Origin: Andrena cerasifolii
Lineage: Eukaryota; Arthropoda; Insecta; Hymenoptera; Andrenidae
Length of the DNA stretch: 64,000 nucleotides
Assembly: GCF_050908995.1 (NCBI RefSeq)
Contig: NC_135123.1
Span: forward strand, 17,484,001-17,548,000
Direction of reading: 5' to 3'
The first letter of the stretch is position 1. Every line of letters begins with the position of its first letter. Below the pieces are notes generated by a model. The model saw nothing but the letters and a program-made list of their open reading frames with translations, did no database searches and had not been told where the DNA came from. Of this stretch, positions 59,064 to 64,000 are shown piece after piece. The position numbers and the translations under genes were made by a program.

Positions 59064-62000
59064 TCCCTCGATCCTCGTGGCCGCTGCAATCGATCGAAGA
59101 AAGAACGGTCAGTCTCGCATTTTCTCGACCAGCGAATAGGCCTTGTTATCTGGGCCACTCGGCAACGGAAGGCAACAGATGGCAAGAAGAAAGAAATCTC
59201 GTCTCTATTTGCTGCTCATCCATCATTCATTCGAGCGAGATGTGTGCTCGCGTCGGCAATAGAAATATCGAAGAAATTATACGGGCCAACGGCGAAAATC
59301 TCGGCGAAAGTCGGATCGCGATGATTGACGCGTCCCGAGCAAGCCGATACTCGATGAACCGAGAGGGAGAGAGGCAGAAAGGCCGAAGAAAAATGGGGAC
59401 GATGGTGAGGAGAGGGGGCCGATATCTTCATCCTCATCCACGTGGGTGTTTATTTTCGAGTCCAACGAGCCATCAAACGTCGATTTATCTCAAGGATCGA
59501 GCCCACACGTCGCCATCCCTTTTTTCCTCGCTTCCCTACAGGCTACAGCATCTCGGTCAGCCGTGAATATCGTCGCTACTAAATTACCTTCGATTCCGTT
59601 AACAATCGGTCGTTATCGCGTCCCTGCCGCCCCAGCGACCGCGCTCTTTCGGACCTTCTACCCTTCTAATTTCCTCTTTCGCGCGCGCCTCTTCCTTTCC
59701 CGATTATGTATGTACCTCTCGACGATTCATCGATTCCGAATCAGGAGTAATTAGGTAGGCATTCGATACCGCCGATCGCTTCTGTCGCGCAAACATCGCT
59801 CGACGTCGCGGCGTGTTTGCCGAGCGATTCCGAGAGACTGGCGTTCCGCCGAAAGGCTCTTTGACTTTCCACTTGTTGCGTTTCGGGAATCTCGAGGATT
59901 CTGTCGCCTCTATCTCCACCCAGCGGGATTTCTAAATTAAGTCTTCGCGAGGAAACGGATCCTTCCACTCGATCGCCATCGACGCGTCCCACGTCTTCGC
60001 CGATCGCCGCGGCGCGCGTTAGAAGAAGAGTCCAACCTACAGCTACTCCGTCGCTCGCTCACCAATTAACGTAGTCCCTCCGTAATTATTCAAAGCATAA
60101 CTTTGGCGTTTCGCTAATTGGCGGGTACCGCGAATCCGTTGCTGGAATTCCAGGGTATTAGTCTAATTTGCTGTCCCTTTACGGGCCTGCCGCGCAAAAC
60201 TAGCGCACGATCTATCGTTGCGAGCGTTCTCTCTCCATTTGCAGCGAGGCAAACGGGTTCGCTGGCGAAATCAGTCTCTCGGTTTGAATAAAGAAGAGGA
60301 GCCCGGGCGAAATTGTTCGGGGACCGATCTACGACCACGGGAGACGTCCGATAGCTCGGTTCGACTTCGATCCATGTTTGCGATCTCGAGTAATCTTATC
60401 CTCGCTCGCTTCCGTACCCCGCGCGCGCGCGCCCCCGCGTCCGCGCCTCGCGATCGCCCTGCTTATCGCGCAAAGGGATGATCCTCGATGACCCAAGAAA
60501 CGCGCCCGCAAATTCATTCAGCTGAGCAATTTATCTGTCTGGCGACGCGGCCGGCTCGTTTCCACAGATAACACGAGCGGAGGCCGAGGGGCGCAATTAC
60601 GCTTTATATAATTCGGAGCGCCTACGAAAAAGCAGCCGAGGAATCTATCGTTCCGTTCACGCAATTCAATTCGTTCCGCGCTAGCAACTGCGTACGCGTT
60701 GCTGGAGAATCGTCTACCTTGCTTGGAATGTAGCGTCGGCGTTGACGACGTAACGACGCCTTTTACGGCGCCGTTTCCAGCCTACTTTGGAAAATTGTCG
60801 CGTCATTAAAATATCCTGGATACTCGACGAATTCCATCGAAGAAAGGAAAGGAGGCTGCGCTCTATAGTCCCAAGTCGAGTATATTTCCGCGGCTTTCCC
60901 ATTGCCCGTGCCACGCATCGGACGTGTATCTATTCGGCGAACAATAAGCCCCGATCGCTTTTTATTCTGGCATTTACCGGGGAGAATTGCGAGGCCACGG
61001 GAGCGATTGTTCGAGCCGCTCTTTCTTTGTCAGCGGGCGCGAGCCGATCGAGCGTGCCACCGCCCCCAATTTCCTCTTCGACCGCGCCGATTTCAACCTT
61101 TTCACCGCTTCCAATCACCACCGGTGAATCGCAGCCGATTCTTCGCGGGCGCCGCGTTGGCTCGCGTTGCGTTCGTTCGCGTTAGGCGCGTAAACAAAAC
61201 GATTAACAATCGATCCAAGCGCGAGTGACGCGCGAGACTTAATTGCTGTTCGTAACTGGGAAGAGTCTCTCGTCCTCGGAGGGTCGAAAAGCAAGTTTTC
61301 TCCGAGGGACGAACGAGGAGGAACCTACCTTGTTCGATCTGGAATGCCTCGAAAGCCTCGGTCCTCGCTGCGAGGATTGCTCCGGGAAACGTTTGGACGA
61401 TCGAGCCGGGATCGGTATCGGCGGGTGGAACGTGGATAGGGTCTCACTGTCCTCTCTTATTTCTATTGTTTCCGCTTTGAGAGGTAGACGCGCGTATCTC
61501 GTGGACTTTTTGGCGGGGCGCTGCGTGCTCGAAGAGTGAGCAGAGAGGGCTGTTGCACCCTCTATTATACCCTGAGCAGAATCCTCCACCCCCCGCCACC
61601 GAGCCGCACCTCCTACCACCTGTAGGTCCGCGCTCGCACGAGGATACCTCCGCGAACGACGCCTACGTGCATGCCATTCGTGTGCGCCTCGATTCTTCCT
61701 CGTTTTGTTACGAGGCGAACCGCGTCCGAACCAACTATCGCCCGTATCTCTTAATTTCCTTGGCTGCCGCTTGTCCGTACACTTGGACGCGCAACGAGTT
61801 TAGTTCCTCTGTAACCTTCCTGCGCTTCGCCCTCGGTGTAGTCCTCGCGAGAAAAAAATCCAAGCGATATTTCACGCGTCCCTGGCCGCTCATCGAGGTT
61901 CGATAATCGATCCCAGCCGGGTCCCGTGAATCGTTCGCGGCAGGAGGAAAGAAAACAATCAGAGAGTTAAGCAGCGCGATGAAAGTTGCCCGATCGTAAG

Positions 62001-64000
62001 TCCGTGGCGTCCGCTAATTCCTCCGCGAGCGAGCTCGGCTCTCCTCTTCGAGAACTGGCTTACGTCTTTCGCAAGTTCGTCTAAATCGTGTCGAAAGTTG
62101 CCGCCCACGCTGGCGCCGCTCTTATTTCGCGAACTTCTCCACTCGCGGTATCGCCCTTTGCCGTGTTATCGTCGCCAGGCCGATAAAGGATTCAACTTTT
62201 CCGATTCGCTGACTTTCCAGCTGGATTCGTGGCGATTAGAAACGATTTCGCGTCGGCGCGGATCGGGAGGGCTCTATCAAAAGATACCATCCATCGCCAG
62301 CCGACCGAGGGACCGGAGCCTGCCTACCCCCTTCCTATCCCCCTTCGAGGCAAACCGAAATATCCGGGCAGCGACGATAAAAAATTGATGAGAAGACACG
62401 GTTCGTTAGGTCCGGCGCGATGGAAATGTCGCGCGTCCGCTGATTTATTCGCGCTCCCGATTCCTATCACCGTTTACGAACAATACCGACCGACCAGTCC
62501 GTTCTCTCTCCTTTCCCTCCAGTTTCTCCCTGGTCGCGCGCAATTTTACGTTTTTTTATGCCAGCGCGATACGTCTGAAATTCTAATTTGTATTCTCCGT
62601 CGATTACTTCACGCGGGCCACCTTGATGCCGCTCCTCTTACCGAGCTAATGCGAGAGACAGCCGAGCTGGACAGGCTGCGTAAAATATCTCGGCCCGCAG
62701 GTGGAGCAGCACCGAGTTGCTAGTGGTGCGCCCAAGTGGTATAGGACAGGCAATAGTCAGACCAGCGCGACGCGGTAGCTCCTTCGGCTCCCGATAAACT
62801 CGTCGAAGAAAGTGTCAAGTTCTTTGCAAGGTTGGCCATCGATTCGATCGTCTCGCGGGGCTGCCGAAACTTCGACAAGCAGGGCGTTACATCAATTTGC
62901 CGGATGGACCGCAATTTATCTCTGTCGCGAGAAGCGATCCCTCGTGCGTTGCCTGCTGGCGAGTGCGAACGCGGTTGCAATTATTGTAGAACCGCGTCAG
63001 CCTTCTGCCATTATTCGTCGGTGTTTCGATTGCGCATCGACGTCGTTGTCGACCAATCGGCGCGTTAATTGACAATAACAGCCCCTCGCCGCTTATCGCT
63101 ATCGCTCAATTAACTGCTTCCTCTTATCGCCGCGATCCTCTTCTTCTCGCTCTTCTTCTTCTTCTTCTCGGTGGATCGCACGCCCGGCAAAATGGCGGAT
63201 CGGGAGGTTGGCGATTTTGCCTGTTCCTCCCTGGAGACTTCCCCGCGTATCCAGTTGGCGTCGCGGTTAATTCTAGATAGCTTCGAGGAATAATCAGGGG
63301 AAAAGTACAGACACCCTGTCTACTTTGGGCTTCGATTATTCCAATCGCAGAGACGACTTTAATGCTCGCAACTGTGGTAACAATAGTTTCGCTCTGTTGG
63401 GAGGTGTTAGTGAGATACGAAGGTCAACTTTGGTTCCTACGCTATTCCCATGAAACTTGAAATATAGCAGAAATATTTCAGGTGAAACAGTACGGGGCCG
63501 ATCGGTGGTAGAATTCCTATGTTCCAGATTACCGCCGATGCATCCAGTCAGTTGATATCGTCGCGTACTACTGCGTATCAACGACGACAAGCTGCTTTCG
63601 TTTCGCTCGAGCCTGTTAAAGAAACCCGTCTGGCCGAATGAAGGTATTCGCGCCTTCCATAACCGTTTGGATCTTAGAAAGTCCCCTTCGGTTGAACCGG
63701 CCAAATTCGGAAGAGATTTGCTCGCGATTTCGTGGCCGAGTTGCTTCGGATCGACGGGACATGACGCAAGATCGGTACGCTTTGGTTCGAGCTGCTGGAG
63801 TACGAAAGAAGTTGGCTCCTCGACGGCGATCTTTCCTTCGGCCCTTTTCAGACGGGATTAACAGGCGAGAAGCAGTTCCTTTGCTGTTTGCTTTTATTTC
63901 CAAGCGGATTAACCTTTCGAAGGGACGAGGAGTCCCTTCAACGCGCAATACCTACCTCTTTCGCGCGTCGAGTTGCTCTTTCGTCCGTTCTTTCTTTCCC
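59064..64000. other. GC-rich region without a supported gene
   Basis: Apart from the probable upstream 5' UTR or promoter of the minus-strand peptide gene, nothing is recognised. Open frames are short, overlap on both strands and show no family motifs. A short CTTCTT-rich run lies near 63140-63165. Confidence 0.5.

Noticed and set aside
61553..62723. Overlapping plus-strand frames of 96-164 codons
   Set aside because: They overlap each other in different frames, are Arg/Pro/Ser-rich and lack motifs, as expected by chance in GC-rich DNA.

Overview
The window is animal nuclear DNA, most likely from a holometabolous insect. The gene set, intron sizes and GC-rich intergenic style would fit a bee, ant or wasp, but the order is an inference. 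It has no operons or bacterial signals. Genes are spliced with GT-AG introns, and every exon chain given here was built by hand from splice sites and reading-frame phase.

Layout. 43-2471 (+) is the 3' part of Ars2/Serrate. 3799-11233 (-) is a type II membrane protein with a long cytosolic N-terminus and four LDL-receptor class A repeats; its 3.6 kb first intron carries a U1 snRNA gene and two MITEs, and another intron holds a miRNA-like hairpin. 11234-22992 is a gene-poor stretch with several MITEs and a degenerate tRNA-Ala. 22993-25018 (+) is a WBP1/VOPP1-like PPxY membrane protein. 26508-27074 (+) is LSM7. 27386-30112 (-) is a secreted chitin deacetylase with CBM14 and LDLa domains. 32340-34618 (+) is a sarcoplasmic calcium-binding protein (calexcitin type). 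36975-47326 (-) is a complete NPC1 of about 19-20 coding exons, two of whose introns hold TTAA-flanked MITEs. 49989-50804 (+) is an intronless NUDT8-type CoA diphosphatase. 52756-54564 (+) is the cyclophilin-RRM protein PPIL4. 58602-59063 (-) gives the first two coding exons of a secreted, dibasic-cleaved peptide precursor that I cannot name. 59064-64000 holds nothing I can support.

The genes do not form one pathway. Several serve nuclear RNA work (Ars2, U1, LSM7, PPIL4); others serve sterol transport (NPC1), cuticle or tracheal chitin (deacetylase) and calcium buffering. The least expected content is non-coding: at least eight MITE-like elements of six or seven families, the U1 copy, and an intronic hairpin whose mismatches pair better as RNA on the host gene's strand.
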